From Azospirillum lipoferum (GTDB taxonomy: Bacteria; Pseudomonadota; Alphaproteobacteria; Azospirillales; Azospirillaceae): DNA of 64,000 nt. The notes under the pieces were generated by a model that had not been told where the DNA came from, made no database searches, and saw nothing but the letters and a program-made list of their open reading frames with translations. This document shows positions 8,452 to 16,652 of this stretch, in pieces (positions within the stretch are counted from its first letter, which is position 1; each line of letters opens with the position of its first letter). Where the stretch lies: positions 62,001 to 126,000 of the forward strand of contig NZ_JALJXJ010000014.1 in NCBI RefSeq assembly GCF_024170005.1, in the 5' to 3' direction. The position numbers and the translations under genes were made by a program.

Positions 8452-9858
8452 CTACCCTTGTCCTTTCCCCTCCGGGGCGCCGAACCCGCGTTGCGGATTG
8501 ATCGGCTGGCCGTTTCGTCGCAGCTCGAAATAGAGATCCGGATTGCCGTCCGGCGGCATGACCGCCAGCGGTTCCCCGCTGGCCACCTTACGCCCGACGG
8601 CCGTTTCGATCCGGCCCAAACCCGCAATCAAACTATGATATCCGTTGCCGTGTTCCACGATCAAGATGAGGCCATAGCCCTTGAACGGGCCGGCGAACAC
8701 GATGGTGCCACCGCGCGGCGCCACCACGGCCGCTCCGGCACGGGTCTGGACCGTCACGCCACGGCTGGTCGCGCCATAGCGGTCGGCCTCGCCGAAGCGG
8801 GTCGTCAGCTTGCCGGCGGCCGGCAGCACCATGCCGGCGACTGCGGGAGGGCCATCGGGAGACTTCGCGGCCAGCTCACGCTCGCGCGCCGCCTCCCTGG
8901 CGGCCTCGTCCTTCGCCCGCTTTTCCTCGGCGGCCTTCTGTTCGGCGATCTTCTGCTCCGCCGCGCGCAGTTCGGCCAGCTTGCGTTCGGCCTCCTTGCG
9001 CTCGGCTTCCTTCTGGGCGGCGAGGCGGCGTTCGGCCTCGCGCTTTTCCGCTTCGCGGCGGGCAGCCTCCTTGCGCTCCGCCTCACGCCGTTCGGCTTCG
9101 CGACGGGCGGCGGCCTCGATGGCGGCACGGCGTTCGGCCTCGACCCGCTCCATCAGCTGGCGCAGGTCGGTGGCTTGACCCGACAGGTCCGCCATGCGCT
9201 GGCCGACCTGGACGCGCTCCTCCTCCGTCTGGCGCGACAGCTCCTCGCGCCGGGCGATCAGGCGGTTCATCTCGTCCTGCTTTTCGGTCAGCGCCACCCG
9301 CGCCGCCAGCGCTTTGGAGCGTTGGTCGACCAGCTTGCCGCGGGTGTCGGCCAAACCAGTCAGCGCCTGGGCCAACGCATCGGCCCGCGCCTTCAGCGCC
9401 GGCACGGCGTCACGCAGCAGCAGGGCGGAGCGCAACGTGTCGACCGGGCTTTCCGGCCGGGCCAGCGCAGCCTCGGGCGGGATGCGGGCCAGCCGCTGGA
9501 GAGCGGCAAGCAGGGTGGCGATCTGCTGGCGCTCGGCGTCGAGGCCAGCGGACCGCTCGCGCTCTTCCGCCTCGAGCGCGGTGAGCGACTCTTCCAGTTG
9601 ATCGAGCGTCTGCTCCTGCCCGCGCGCCTGATCGGCCAGCGCAATCAGCCGGCCGCGCAGGGTGTCGAGTTCGGTCTGGAGCGCCTGGGACTGGCGCTCC
9701 AACTGCTGCTGGCGCTGCTTGCCGGTCTGAAGCTGCTGCTCGACGCGCTTGAGCGTGTCCTTGGGAGCTTCACTCTGGGCATTCGCCGGCTGGGCCAGGA
9801 TCAGGCCGGCGATAACGACAAAGCCGGCGAGGATACCCTCTCCCATCCCGGATACCAT
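8452..9858 (-). CDS. envC: Murein hydrolase activator EnvC
   Basis: The 468-residue protein has a signal peptide ending near QPANAQS, then a very long Glu/Arg/Ala-rich coiled coil (about 35-330), with repeats like REAERREAERKEA, and a C-terminal LytM/M23 domain. The LytM zinc ligands are replaced: SRGVTV in place of HxGxD, SLIAGL where the tyrosine-histidine motif sits, and DLYFE in place of HLHFE. That matches EnvC, which activates amidases rather than cutting murein itself. The start is uncertain. ATG 9858 or 9846 both give a normal signal peptide; the frame stays open upstream to 10047, but that extension would be translated REP DNA. It is downstream of gpmI and directly followed by ctpA. 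Confidence 0.9.
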   Translation of the reverse strand: MVSGMGEGILAGFVVIAGLILAQPANAQSEAPKDTLKRVEQQLQTGKQRQQQLERQSQALQTELDTLRGRLIALADQARGQEQTLDQLEESLTALEAEERERSAGLDAERQQIATLLAALQRLARIPPEAALARPESPVDTLRSALLLRDAVPALKARADALAQALTGLADTRGKLVDQRSKALAARVALTEKQDEMNRLIARREELSRQTEEERVQVGQRMADLSGQATDLRQLMERVEAERRAAIEAAARREAERREAERKEAARREAEKREAERRLAAQKEAERKEAERKLAELRAAEQKIAEQKAAEEKRAKDEAAREAARERELAAKSPDGPPAVAGMVLPAAGKLTTRFGEADRYGATSRGVTVQTRAGAAVVAPRGGTIVFAGPFKGYGLILIVEHGNGYHSLIAGLGRIETAVGRKVASGEPLAVMPPDGNPDLYFELRRNGQPINPQRGFGAPEGKGQG

Positions 9859-9872
9859 TCCCCAGGCAGATA

Positions 9873-10016
9873 CCCTCTCCCCCCCGGGGAGAGGGCTGAG
9901 TGAGGGGGATTTGTGGCGAGATGTAAGTCGATATGCAGGACCAAGCGCCGGAATTCCTGTGGCTCCACGCCACGCGCGCCCCTCACCCCGACCCTCTCCC
10001 CGGGGGGGAGAGGGGG
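9873..10016. repeat. REPIN-like pair of inverted palindromic repeats (A)
   Basis: Two units face each other. Unit 1 (9873-9908) is a CCCTCTCC...GGAGAGGG palindrome followed by a GAGTGAGGGGG tail. Unit 2 (9978-10016) is the inverse, CCCCTCACCC then the same palindrome. About 70 unrelated bases lie between. The same arrangement recurs at 13295-13397. It fills the gap between gpmI and envC. Confidence 0.8.
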
Positions 10017-10050
10017 CATCAAGGGCAAAGGGCACGCCCCACGCCATCCG

Positions 10051-11610
10051 TTACTCCGCCGCTGCGCGGGCGGCGGTGCGGACCAGCAGGTTGCGGCCGG
10101 TCATCTCGGCCGGCTTCGGTAGGCCCAGCAGATCGAGCAAGGTCGGAGCGATGTCGGCCAGCCGGCCGCTGTCGATCCGGGCGCCGGCCGGGCCGTTGAC
10201 CAGCACCAGCGGCACCTTGTCCAGCGTGTGGGCGGTGTGCGGGCCGCCGGTCTCCGGGTCCTTCATCAGCTCGCAATTGCCGTGGTCGGCGGTGATCAGC
10301 ATGGCGCCGCCGGCACGGCGCACCGCGGCCTCCACCTGACCGACGCTGGCGTCGACCGCCTGCACCGCCTTGATGGCGGCGTCGAGCATGCCGCTGTGGC
10401 CGACCATGTCGGGGTTGGCGAAGTTCACGACGATCAGGTCGTACTTGCCGGAATCGATGGCGCCGACCAGCTTGTCGGTCACCTCGCCGGCCGACATTTC
10501 CGGCTGGAGGTCGTAGGTGGCGACCTTCGGAGACGGCACCAGGATGCGGTCCTCGCCCTCATAGACCCGCTCCTCGCCGCCGTTGAAGAAGAAGGTGACG
10601 TGCGGATACTTCTCCGTCTCGGCGATGCGCAGCTGCTTCATTCCGGCCTCGGAAACCACCTCGCCCAGCACTTTGGTCAGGGTTTTGGGCGGAAAGATGG
10701 TGGTCATCAGCTTCGCCAGCGCCGACGAATATTCGACCATGCCGACCACAGCGGCCAGCTTCACCCCATCGACGGGGAAGCCGTCGAAATCCTTCTCGAC
10801 ATAGGCGGCCAGGATCTCGCGGGCGCGGTCGGCGCGGAAATTCGCCATCAGGATGGCGTCGCCGTCCTTCATGCCGGCATAGTCGCCGATCACCGTCGGC
10901 AGGATGAACTCGTCATGCTTGTCGGCGGCATAGCTCTGCTCGATCGCCTGGATCGGGTCGGCGGCATGCTCGCCCTCGGCCTTGGTCATCGCCGCATAAG
11001 CCTTGGCGACACGGTCCCAGCGCTTGTCGCGGTCCATCGCGTAATAACGGCCGATAACGGTCGCCACCTCGACCCCCGGCAATTCGAAGACATCGGCCAT
11101 GAACTCAGCGACCTGATCCTTGGCGCTCTGCGGCGGCACGTCGCGGCCATCGGTGAAGGCGTGGACCGCCACCGGCACGCCTTCGCGCGACAGCACGCCG
11201 GCCAGCGCCGCGATGTGATCCTGGTGCGAGTGGACGCCACCGGGCGACAGCAGCCCCATCAGATGGACGCGCCCGCCGGTCTTGTGCATCTCCTTGACCA
11301 GATCGTTCAGCGCGGCGTTGCGCTCAAGCTCGCCCTCGACGATGGCGTGGTCGATCATCACGAGATCCTGCATGACGACCCGGCCGGCGCCGAGATTCAT
11401 GTGCCCGACCTCGGAGTTGCCCATCTGGCCCTTCGGCAGGCCGACCTCCTCCTCGCTGGCGTCGAGGAAGGCCGTCGGTTCGGCCGACCACAGGCGGTCC
11501 CAGTTCGGGGTATCGCCCAGCGCGATCGCGTTGTCCGACCGCTCCTCGCGATAGCCCCAGCCGTCCAGGATGCAGAGGACGACGGGGCGGGGTCGGTTGG
11601 TCTCGGTCAT
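10051..11610 (-). CDS. gpmI: 2,3-bisphosphoglycerate-independent phosphoglycerate mutase
   Basis: The 519-residue protein interconverts 3- and 2-phosphoglycerate in glycolysis and gluconeogenesis using two metal ions, usually manganese. It opens PVVLCILDGWGYRE and contains the nucleophilic serine block MGNSEVGHMNLGAGR, HSHQDHIAAL, FTDGRDVPP, NFRADRARE and the metal site ITADHGNCE. Length and blocks match the family throughout. It lies between rlmH and envC, a conserved alphaproteobacterial arrangement. REPIN A lies between its stop and envC, which may attenuate or stabilise the upstream message. Confidence 0.97.
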   Translation of the reverse strand: MTETNRPRPVVLCILDGWGYREERSDNAIALGDTPNWDRLWSAEPTAFLDASEEEVGLPKGQMGNSEVGHMNLGAGRVVMQDLVMIDHAIVEGELERNAALNDLVKEMHKTGGRVHLMGLLSPGGVHSHQDHIAALAGVLSREGVPVAVHAFTDGRDVPPQSAKDQVAEFMADVFELPGVEVATVIGRYYAMDRDKRWDRVAKAYAAMTKAEGEHAADPIQAIEQSYAADKHDEFILPTVIGDYAGMKDGDAILMANFRADRAREILAAYVEKDFDGFPVDGVKLAAVVGMVEYSSALAKLMTTIFPPKTLTKVLGEVVSEAGMKQLRIAETEKYPHVTFFFNGGEERVYEGEDRILVPSPKVATYDLQPEMSAGEVTDKLVGAIDSGKYDLIVVNFANPDMVGHSGMLDAAIKAVQAVDASVGQVEAAVRRAGGAMLITADHGNCELMKDPETGGPHTAHTLDKVPLVLVNGPAGARIDSGRLADIAPTLLDLLGLPKPAEMTGRNLLVRTAARAAAE

Positions 11611-11700
11611 CGCGCTTACCTTTCTCGAAAGGTTGTGGTCTCGGAGTTTTGTGTTTTTCGGCTCCGGCGCTTTTCCGCGCGCCGGATGCGACGCTCGGTA

Positions 11701-12159
11701 TCAGGATCTGTGATAGGGGTGGCCGGCAAGAATTTGTTGGGCGCGATAGAGTTGCTCCGCAAGCATGCCGCGCACCAGCATGTGGGGCCAGGTCATCGGC
11801 CCGAAGGCGAGCAGCAAGTCGGCCCGCGCGCGCACCGCGTCGCCATGGCCGTCGGCACCGCCGATCAGGAAGGCAAGGTCGCCGGCGCCGCGGTCGCGCC
11901 AGTCGCCGATTTTGGCGGCGAAGGTCTCGCTGGGCAGCGCCTTGCCGCGTTCGTCCAGCGCCACCACGATGGCGCCGGCCGGCACGGCGGCGAGCAGCAA
12001 CTCCGCCTCCTGCCGTTTCAATTCGTCGGAGGAGAGGCGTTTCTTCACCTCGACCTCCTTCAGGGTGAAGGGCCAGCTGAGCCGTCCGACATACTCGTCG
12101 AACAGGTCGCGGGTCGGTCCACCCCGCGACCGCCCGACAGCGGCGAGCCACAGACGCAT
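11701..12159 (-). CDS. rlmH: 23S rRNA (pseudouridine1915-N3)-methyltransferase
   Basis: The 152-residue SPOUT-class enzyme methylates pseudouridine 1915 in helix 69 of 23S rRNA, acting on assembled 70S ribosomes. Diagnostic blocks are VALDERGK, FLIGGADGHG (SAM-binding knot), and the C-terminal ending LVRGMLAEQLYRAQQILAGHPYHR, which is nearly invariant in RlmH. It follows rsfS by 49 bases, the usual neighbour, so the two probably share a transcript and a role in late ribosome maturation. Confidence 0.97.
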   Translation of the reverse strand: MRLWLAAVGRSRGGPTRDLFDEYVGRLSWPFTLKEVEVKKRLSSDELKRQEAELLLAAVPAGAIVVALDERGKALPSETFAAKIGDWRDRGAGDLAFLIGGADGHGDAVRARADLLLAFGPMTWPHMLVRGMLAEQLYRAQQILAGHPYHRS

Positions 12160-12208
12160 GATGCGGCCCTCCGCCGTCGTTTCCGCCCTTGTTTCCGCCC
12201 TCTGCCCG

Positions 12209-12655
12209 TCAGGCGCTCAGCCGCGCCGTGCCCGACGGCGTCGGCAGCTCCAGACCCCACATCTTCTCGATGTTGTAGAAGGTCCGGACTTCCGGCTTGA
12301 ACAGGTGGACGATCACGTCGCCGGCATCGACCAGCACCCAGTCGCACTGGGTCATGCCTTCCATCTCGACGCCGCGGACGCCGGCCTGCTTCAGCTTTTC
12401 GGCCAGCTTCATGGCCATGGCGGCGATGTGCCGCGTGTTGCGGCCCGACGCCACGATCATGTAATCGGCGAAGGTGGTTTTCCCGGCGAGATCGATGACG
12501 GTCACGTCATCCGCCTGGTCGGCGTCGAGCGACGCCTGGATGAGCGCCTTCAGGTCCTGCGGTTCCAGGATCTGGGGAACGGCGGCTGGCCGCGGAGCGG
12601 TCGCGGCCGTTTCGGTGTGCGTGGTGATGGCTCCAACCTCTTGCAACGGTTTCAC
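12209..12655 (-). CDS. rsfS: Ribosome silencing factor
   Basis: The 148-residue protein belongs to the RsfS/Iojap family, which binds L14 on the large subunit and blocks subunit joining in starvation. Family blocks seen are KADDVTVIDL-type (DADQADDVTVIDLAGKT), FADYMIVASGRNTRHIAAMA, WVLVDAGDVIVHLF and FYNIEKMWG. It has an extra ~30-residue N-terminal segment before the conserved core. The start is GTG 12655, which overlaps the nadD stop by four bases, so rsfS is coupled to nadD as in many bacteria. Confidence 0.95.
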   Translation of the reverse strand: MKPLQEVGAITTHTETAATAPRPAAVPQILEPQDLKALIQASLDADQADDVTVIDLAGKTTFADYMIVASGRNTRHIAAMAMKLAEKLKQAGVRGVEMEGMTQCDWVLVDAGDVIVHLFKPEVRTFYNIEKMWGLELPTPSGTARLSA

Positions 12656-13356
12656 GACCCGGCGGCCCGTGCCTGCCGGATCGCCGTCGCCGAGGCCGGG
12701 TGCAAGGGGTTGCGTAAGAACGCCCAGGCCGGCCGCCTGCGGCGCGCCAGCCCTTTGACCCCAGACACCGACACCCGCCGACGGGTGTAACGCTGGGCGG
12801 CCTTGCCGCTCAACGCACCAAGAGAATAGGTGGGGCGAGCGAAAACCGCAACGGCCACCGAGTCGAAGATTCGAGTCCAGTGCATCCAGCGCGGAATTTG
12901 CCGCAGATTGTCCGCCCCCATCAGCCAGACGAAGCGGGTCTTGGGGAAGCGGCGCTGAAGCTTGGCCAGCGTGTCGGCGGTGAAGCGGGTGCCGAGCGCC
13001 GTCTCGATCGCCGTCACCTCGATCCGCGGATGGGCGGCAACGGCCCGCGCCTCCTCCAGCCGCTCAGGCAGGGAGGCCATACCGGCGGCGGACTTCAACG
13101 GGTTCTGCGGACTGACCATCCACCAGACACGGTCGAGGCCGAGCGTCTTCAGCGCAAACAGGCTGATGTGACGATGCCCGGCATGGGCCGGATTGAACGA
13201 CCCGCCGAGAATGCCGACGGTCAGCCCGGCATAGAGCGGACCGGAATAGAGGTGGGGGGCTTTTTCGAACCCGGACCTCAGCCCGAAGCGCTTCCCCTCT
13301 CCCCCCCGGGGAGAGGGTTGGGTGAGGGGGTTCCGTTTGCCGGACGATCCTCGCAA
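12652..13356 (-). CDS. nadD: Nicotinate-nucleotide adenylyltransferase, 5' end altered by a REPIN
   Basis: The enzyme adenylates nicotinate mononucleotide in NAD synthesis. The core begins with VGILGGSFNPAHAGHRHIS (nucleotide-binding GGSFNPxHxGH) at 13221 and carries VWWMVSPQNPLK and FVWLMGADNLRQIPRW. There is no ATG or GTG close to the core. The frame is open to ATG 13446 and 13461, inside the end of proA, and everything between is REP sequence. I chose TTG 13356 because GAGGGGG, itself part of the repeat, lies five bases upstream. That gives 234 residues with a ~45-residue leader unlike NadD. The start is uncertain and needs protein data. It is coupled downstream to rsfS. Confidence 0.85.
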   Translation of the reverse strand: MRGSSGKRNPLTQPSPRGGEGKRFGLRSGFEKAPHLYSGPLYAGLTVGILGGSFNPAHAGHRHISLFALKTLGLDRVWWMVSPQNPLKSAAGMASLPERLEEARAVAAHPRIEVTAIETALGTRFTADTLAKLQRRFPKTRFVWLMGADNLRQIPRWMHWTRIFDSVAVAVFARPTYSLGALSGKAAQRYTRRRVSVSGVKGLARRRRPAWAFLRNPLHPASATAIRQARAAGS

Positions 13357-13397
13357 TGCATCCCCCTCACCCTGCCCTCTCCCCGGGGGGGAGAGGG
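13295..13397. repeat. REPIN-like pair of inverted palindromic repeats (B), within nadD 5' region
   Basis: Two palindromic units, at 13295-13330 and 13362-13397, are oriented head to head with about 31 bases between. Each has CCCTCTCC...GGAGAGGG plus a GGGTGAGGGGG arm, and they are closely similar to repeat A at 9873-10016. The whole 103-bp element lies between the proA stop and the conserved start of nadD. Confidence 0.8.
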
Positions 13398-13426
13398 TTC
13401 CGGGTGGACGGGAGAGGGACTGATCC

Positions 13427-14701
13427 TTAAGGCCGCGTCTGGCCATCGCCGCGCACGACATACTTGTAGCTGGTCAGTTGTTCCGCACCCACCGGGCCGC
13501 GGGCGTGGAACTTGTCGGTGGAGATGCCGATCTCCGCCCCCATGCCGAATTCGCCGCCGTCGGCGAACTGGGTCGAGGCGTTCCACAGCACGATGCCGCT
13601 GTCCACCCGCGACAGGAACCGCTCCGCAGTCGCCGGATCCTCGGTCAGGATGGATTCGGTGTGGTGGGAGCTGTGGGCGTTGATGTGGTCGATTGCCGCA
13701 TCCACCCCATCCACCACGCCACAGGCGATGATGGCGTCGAGATACTCGGTGTCCCAATCCTCCGGCGCCACCGCCGTCACCCGCGGATCGGCCGCCCGGG
13801 CCGCCGCATCGCCGCGCACGGCGCAGCCGGCATCCAGCAGATCCTTCACCAGAAGCGGCAAAGCCTTGTCGGCAATGGCGCGATCGACCAGCAGCGTCTC
13901 GGCGGCACCGCAGATGGAGGTGCGGCGCATCTTGGCGTTCAGCACCACCTTGCGCGCCTTCTCCAGGTCGGCGGCGGCATCGACATAGACGTGGCAGTTG
14001 CCGTCCAGATGCTTGATGACCGGCACCCGGCTCTCGTCGGCGATGCGCTGGATCAGCGATTTGCCGCCACGCGGAATGATGACGTCGATGTAGTCGCGCA
14101 TCGTCAGCATGTGGCCGACGGCAGCGCGGTCGGTGGTCGGCACCAGTTGGATCGTCGCCTCCGGCAATCCGGCCTCGCGCAAGCCCTGGGCCAGACAGGA
14201 GGCAATGGCGCGCGACGAGCGGATGCTCTCCGACCCGCCGCGCAGGATGGCGGCGTTGCCCGACTTCAGGCAGATGCCGCCGGCATCTGCCGTCACGTTG
14301 GGCCGGCTTTCATAGATGATGCCGACGACGCCAAGCGGCACGCGGACGCGCTGGATGCGCAGGCCGTTGGGCCGTGTCCACTCCGCCAGCACGCCGCCGA
14401 TGGGATCGGGGAAGTCGGCGATATCCTCCAGGCCCTTGGCCATCGCCTCGATGCGCTTGTCGTCCAGCATCAGCCGTTCGCGCAGGGGGCCGGACAGGTC
14501 GCGGGCGTTCGCCATGTCCTCGGCATTCGCGGCCTTGATCTCGGCGGCGCGGGCGCGGATGGCCGCCGCAGCCGCCCTCAGCGCCCGGTCCTTCGACGGT
14601 CCTGGCACGGTCGCCAGCGCGGCCGCGGCGGCGCGGGCGGCGCGGCCGAGGGCGATCATCTGGTCGTGCAGGGCGTCGGTGGTATCGAGCAGGGCGGACA
14701 T
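13427..14701 (-). CDS. proA: Gamma-glutamyl phosphate reductase
   Basis: The 424-residue NADPH-dependent enzyme reduces gamma-glutamyl phosphate to the semialdehyde, the second proline step after ProB. It belongs to the aldehyde dehydrogenase superfamily. Blocks seen are RVPLGVVGIIYESRPNVT, LKSGNAAILRGGSE, IPRGGKSLIQ, and the catalytic cysteine region MRRTSICGAAETLL. The ending LTSYKYVVRGDGQTRP is typical. ATG 14701 has GGAG nearby. An upstream in-frame extension to 14818 lacks family similarity. It heads the leftward operon, and its last codons overlap possible ATG starts of nadD. Confidence 0.96.
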   Translation of the reverse strand: MSALLDTTDALHDQMIALGRAARAAAAALATVPGPSKDRALRAAAAAIRARAAEIKAANAEDMANARDLSGPLRERLMLDDKRIEAMAKGLEDIADFPDPIGGVLAEWTRPNGLRIQRVRVPLGVVGIIYESRPNVTADAGGICLKSGNAAILRGGSESIRSSRAIASCLAQGLREAGLPEATIQLVPTTDRAAVGHMLTMRDYIDVIIPRGGKSLIQRIADESRVPVIKHLDGNCHVYVDAAADLEKARKVVLNAKMRRTSICGAAETLLVDRAIADKALPLLVKDLLDAGCAVRGDAAARAADPRVTAVAPEDWDTEYLDAIIACGVVDGVDAAIDHINAHSSHHTESILTEDPATAERFLSRVDSGIVLWNASTQFADGGEFGMGAEIGISTDKFHARGPVGAEQLTSYKYVVRGDGQTRP

Positions 14702-14866
14702 GGAGGTCTCCGGACACTCTATCCGTTGAAGGGACGACGACCTTAACGAATTGTTCGGGGTTGCGAAAGCCGTGCGGTTGTGGGACTTCGGCGTTGCGGT
14801 ATGGGCGGGCGTGTGCAAAACGCAATGCGCCGATCAAGCCGGGGCAAGGTTTTCGAGTAGGGTGAC

Positions 14867-15610
14867 ATGCTGACGCTGCTGCTGATCGTCTCCGCCTTTT
14901 TCGCGGGCGTGCTGAACGCCGTGGCCGGGGGCGGCAGCTTCCTGACCTTCCCGGCGCTGATCCTCGCCGGCGTGCCGCCGCTGAACGCCAACGCCACCAG
15001 CACCGTCGCGGTATCGCCCGGCGCGCTGGCCAGCGCCTTCGGCTACAGGCGGGAGTTGGGCCGCATCCGCGAGGTGCACCTGCCCTCCTTCCTCGGCATC
15101 AGCCTCGTCGGCGGCCTTCTGGGCGCGCTGCTGTTGCTATGGACGCCGCAGCGGACCTTCGAGGTCATCGTGCCGTGGCTTCTGCTGTTCGCGACGCTGC
15201 TGTTCGCCATCGGCCCAACCGCCTCGGCCTGGGTCCGGCGGAACTTCACCATCGGCCATGGCACGGTGCTGGCGGTCCAGTTCCTGATCGCGATCTATGG
15301 CGGCTATTTCGGCGGCGGCATCGGCATCCTGATCCTGGCGACGCTCGGCGTCTTCGGCCTGACCGACCTCCACGCGATGAACGGGCTGAAGTCGCTGGTC
15401 TCCGGCTGCCTGAACGCGGTGGCGGTGGCGGCCTTCGTCGCCGGCGGGGCCGTTTATTGGACGGAGGCGCTCATCATGCTGGTCGCCGCCATGGCCGGCG
15501 GCTATGCCGGCGCCTCGGTCGCCCGCCACATCCCGCCGCCGGTCCTGCGCAAGCTGGTGATCCTGGTGGGAGCCGCCATGACCGTCTATTTCTTCCTCAC
15601 CAAGACCTGA
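14867..15610 (+). CDS. TauE/SafE-family membrane permease
   Basis: The 247-residue protein is almost entirely hydrophobic, with about seven to eight predicted membrane helices. Characteristic TauE/SafE features are the N-terminal AVAGGGSFLTFPALILAGVPPLNANATSTV and the repeated central YGGYFGGGIGILILATLG. Members export or import sulfite, sulfoacetate or other small organic acids, and the substrate here is unknown. It is divergent from proA and 20 bases before rppH, with which it may be co-transcribed. Confidence 0.9.
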   Translation: MLTLLLIVSAFFAGVLNAVAGGGSFLTFPALILAGVPPLNANATSTVAVSPGALASAFGYRRELGRIREVHLPSFLGISLVGGLLGALLLLWTPQRTFEVIVPWLLLFATLLFAIGPTASAWVRRNFTIGHGTVLAVQFLIAIYGGYFGGGIGILILATLGVFGLTDLHAMNGLKSLVSGCLNAVAVAAFVAGGAVYWTEALIMLVAAMAGGYAGASVARHIPPPVLRKLVILVGAAMTVYFFLTKT

Positions 15611-15630
15611 CCCCAACGGAGCCCACCGGC

Positions 15631-16152
15631 ATGACCTCCACCATCGACCGCACCCCTATTGACCGCCCCTCTATTGATCGTGGGGCCCTGCCCTACCGCC
15701 CCTGCGTTGGGATCATGCTGCTGAACGACCGCGGCGAGGTGTTCGTCGCCAGGCGCTGCGGGTCGGAGGCCGACTGGCAGATGCCCCAGGGCGGCATCGA
15801 CGAGGGCGAGGATGCCCGCAGCGCCGCCTTCCGCGAGCTGGAGGAGGAGATCGGCACCGCCAAGGCGGAGTTCATTGCCATGACCGCCGCCCCCCACCGC
15901 TACGACCTGCCCGACGAGCTGCTGGGGAAGGTGTGGAGGGGCCGCTGGCGCGGGCAGGAGCAGATGTGGATGCTGGCCCGCTTCACCGGCGCCGAATCCG
16001 ACATCCGGCTCGATACCGGGCATCCGGAATTCGACGCCTGGAAATGGGTCGATGCGGAAGATCTGCCGGGCCTGATCGTCGCCTTCAAGCGCCCGGTCTA
16101 TGAGTCCGTCCTGGCCGAGTTCCGCCCGCTGATCGCGCCCTCGAAGGGCTGA
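15631..16152 (+). CDS. rppH: RNA pyrophosphohydrolase (Nudix)
   Basis: The 173-residue protein has RPCVGIMLLNDRGEVFVARR, WQMPQGGIDEGED and the Nudix box GGIDEGEDARSAAFRELEEE, with GRWRGQEQMWMLARF and PEFDAWKWVD, all typical of RppH/IalA. It removes pyrophosphate from mRNA 5' ends, or hydrolyses diadenosine polyphosphates, and so starts RNA decay. ATG 15631 follows the permease stop by 20 bases. The ~20-residue leader before the core contains repeated IDRxxID units. RppH commonly lies close to the envC-ctpA cluster in alphaproteobacteria, which agrees with its presence here. Confidence 0.94.
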   Translation: MTSTIDRTPIDRPSIDRGALPYRPCVGIMLLNDRGEVFVARRCGSEADWQMPQGGIDEGEDARSAAFRELEEEIGTAKAEFIAMTAAPHRYDLPDELLGKVWRGRWRGQEQMWMLARFTGAESDIRLDTGHPEFDAWKWVDAEDLPGLIVAFKRPVYESVLAEFRPLIAPSKG

Positions 16153-16337
16153 CCGCTCCCGCCGGGCGCCAGCCAATCCGCCATGTCCCATTTTTGATTG
16201 CGGTTATCCCCAACTTACGGCCTCCACCCCCGCCGTCCGAAGCTTGCGGCTTAACGAATCCTTGAGACGCAGTCTGGCAACGTCGCTGCTGCAACCGCAA
16301 TGCGCAAGAATGTGCCTGCCGTAGACGGAGGGGTGGC

Positions 16338-16652
16338 GTGTCGCTGATCAAATGGACGGAGGAGGAAGACGGCCGGATCCGCCTGGGCCTGCCGAGCGAC
16401 CTCGACTTGCCCATGGCGCAACCTCTGCTGGACAGCCTGCGTGCCGCCTTCAAAGCCTCGGCGGACGTCATCGTTCAGGCCGACGCGGTGGAACGCATCA
16501 GCGCCGCCTGCATCCAGGCGCTGGTCGTCGCCGCCCGCGATGCGGCCGAGCGCGGGGTCGCCTTCGCCCTCGCCACCCCGTCCGAGATCCTGTCCGAAGC
16601 GTGCGAGGATCTGGGACTCGCCGCCTGGCTGAAGCAATGGAGCCGAGCGTGA
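16338..16652 (+). CDS. STAS-domain protein opening the chemotaxis operon
   Basis: The 104-residue single STAS domain resembles anti-sigma-factor antagonists. The serine usually phosphorylated in SpoIIAA/RsbV corresponds to Ser55 in ERISAACIQAL, although the preceding aspartate is isoleucine here. It starts at GTG 16338 with GGAGGGG about five bases upstream and overlaps cheY by four bases. An STAS gene at the head of a che operon is seen in several alphaproteobacteria and deltaproteobacteria; its function there is poorly defined. A second STAS gene lies at the far end of the same operon (26494-26799), beside a kinase and phosphatases. Confidence 0.85.
   Translation: MSLIKWTEEEDGRIRLGLPSDLDLPMAQPLLDSLRAAFKASADVIVQADAVERISAACIQALVVAARDAAERGVAFALATPSEILSEACEDLGLAAWLKQWSRA

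Noticed and set aside
7006..9903. Long open frame on the plus strand antisense to ctpA and envC
   Set aside because: In GC-rich DNA the reverse frame of real genes stays open. The protein has no family features and the minus-strand genes are certain.
9870..10020. Intrinsic terminator after gpmI
   Set aside because: The hairpins have no T-run and recur as an inverted pair at 13295-13397, so they are repeats of REP type.
13295..13397. CRISPR-like array
   Set aside because: Only two palindromic units in opposite orientation, no regular spacers and no cas genes.
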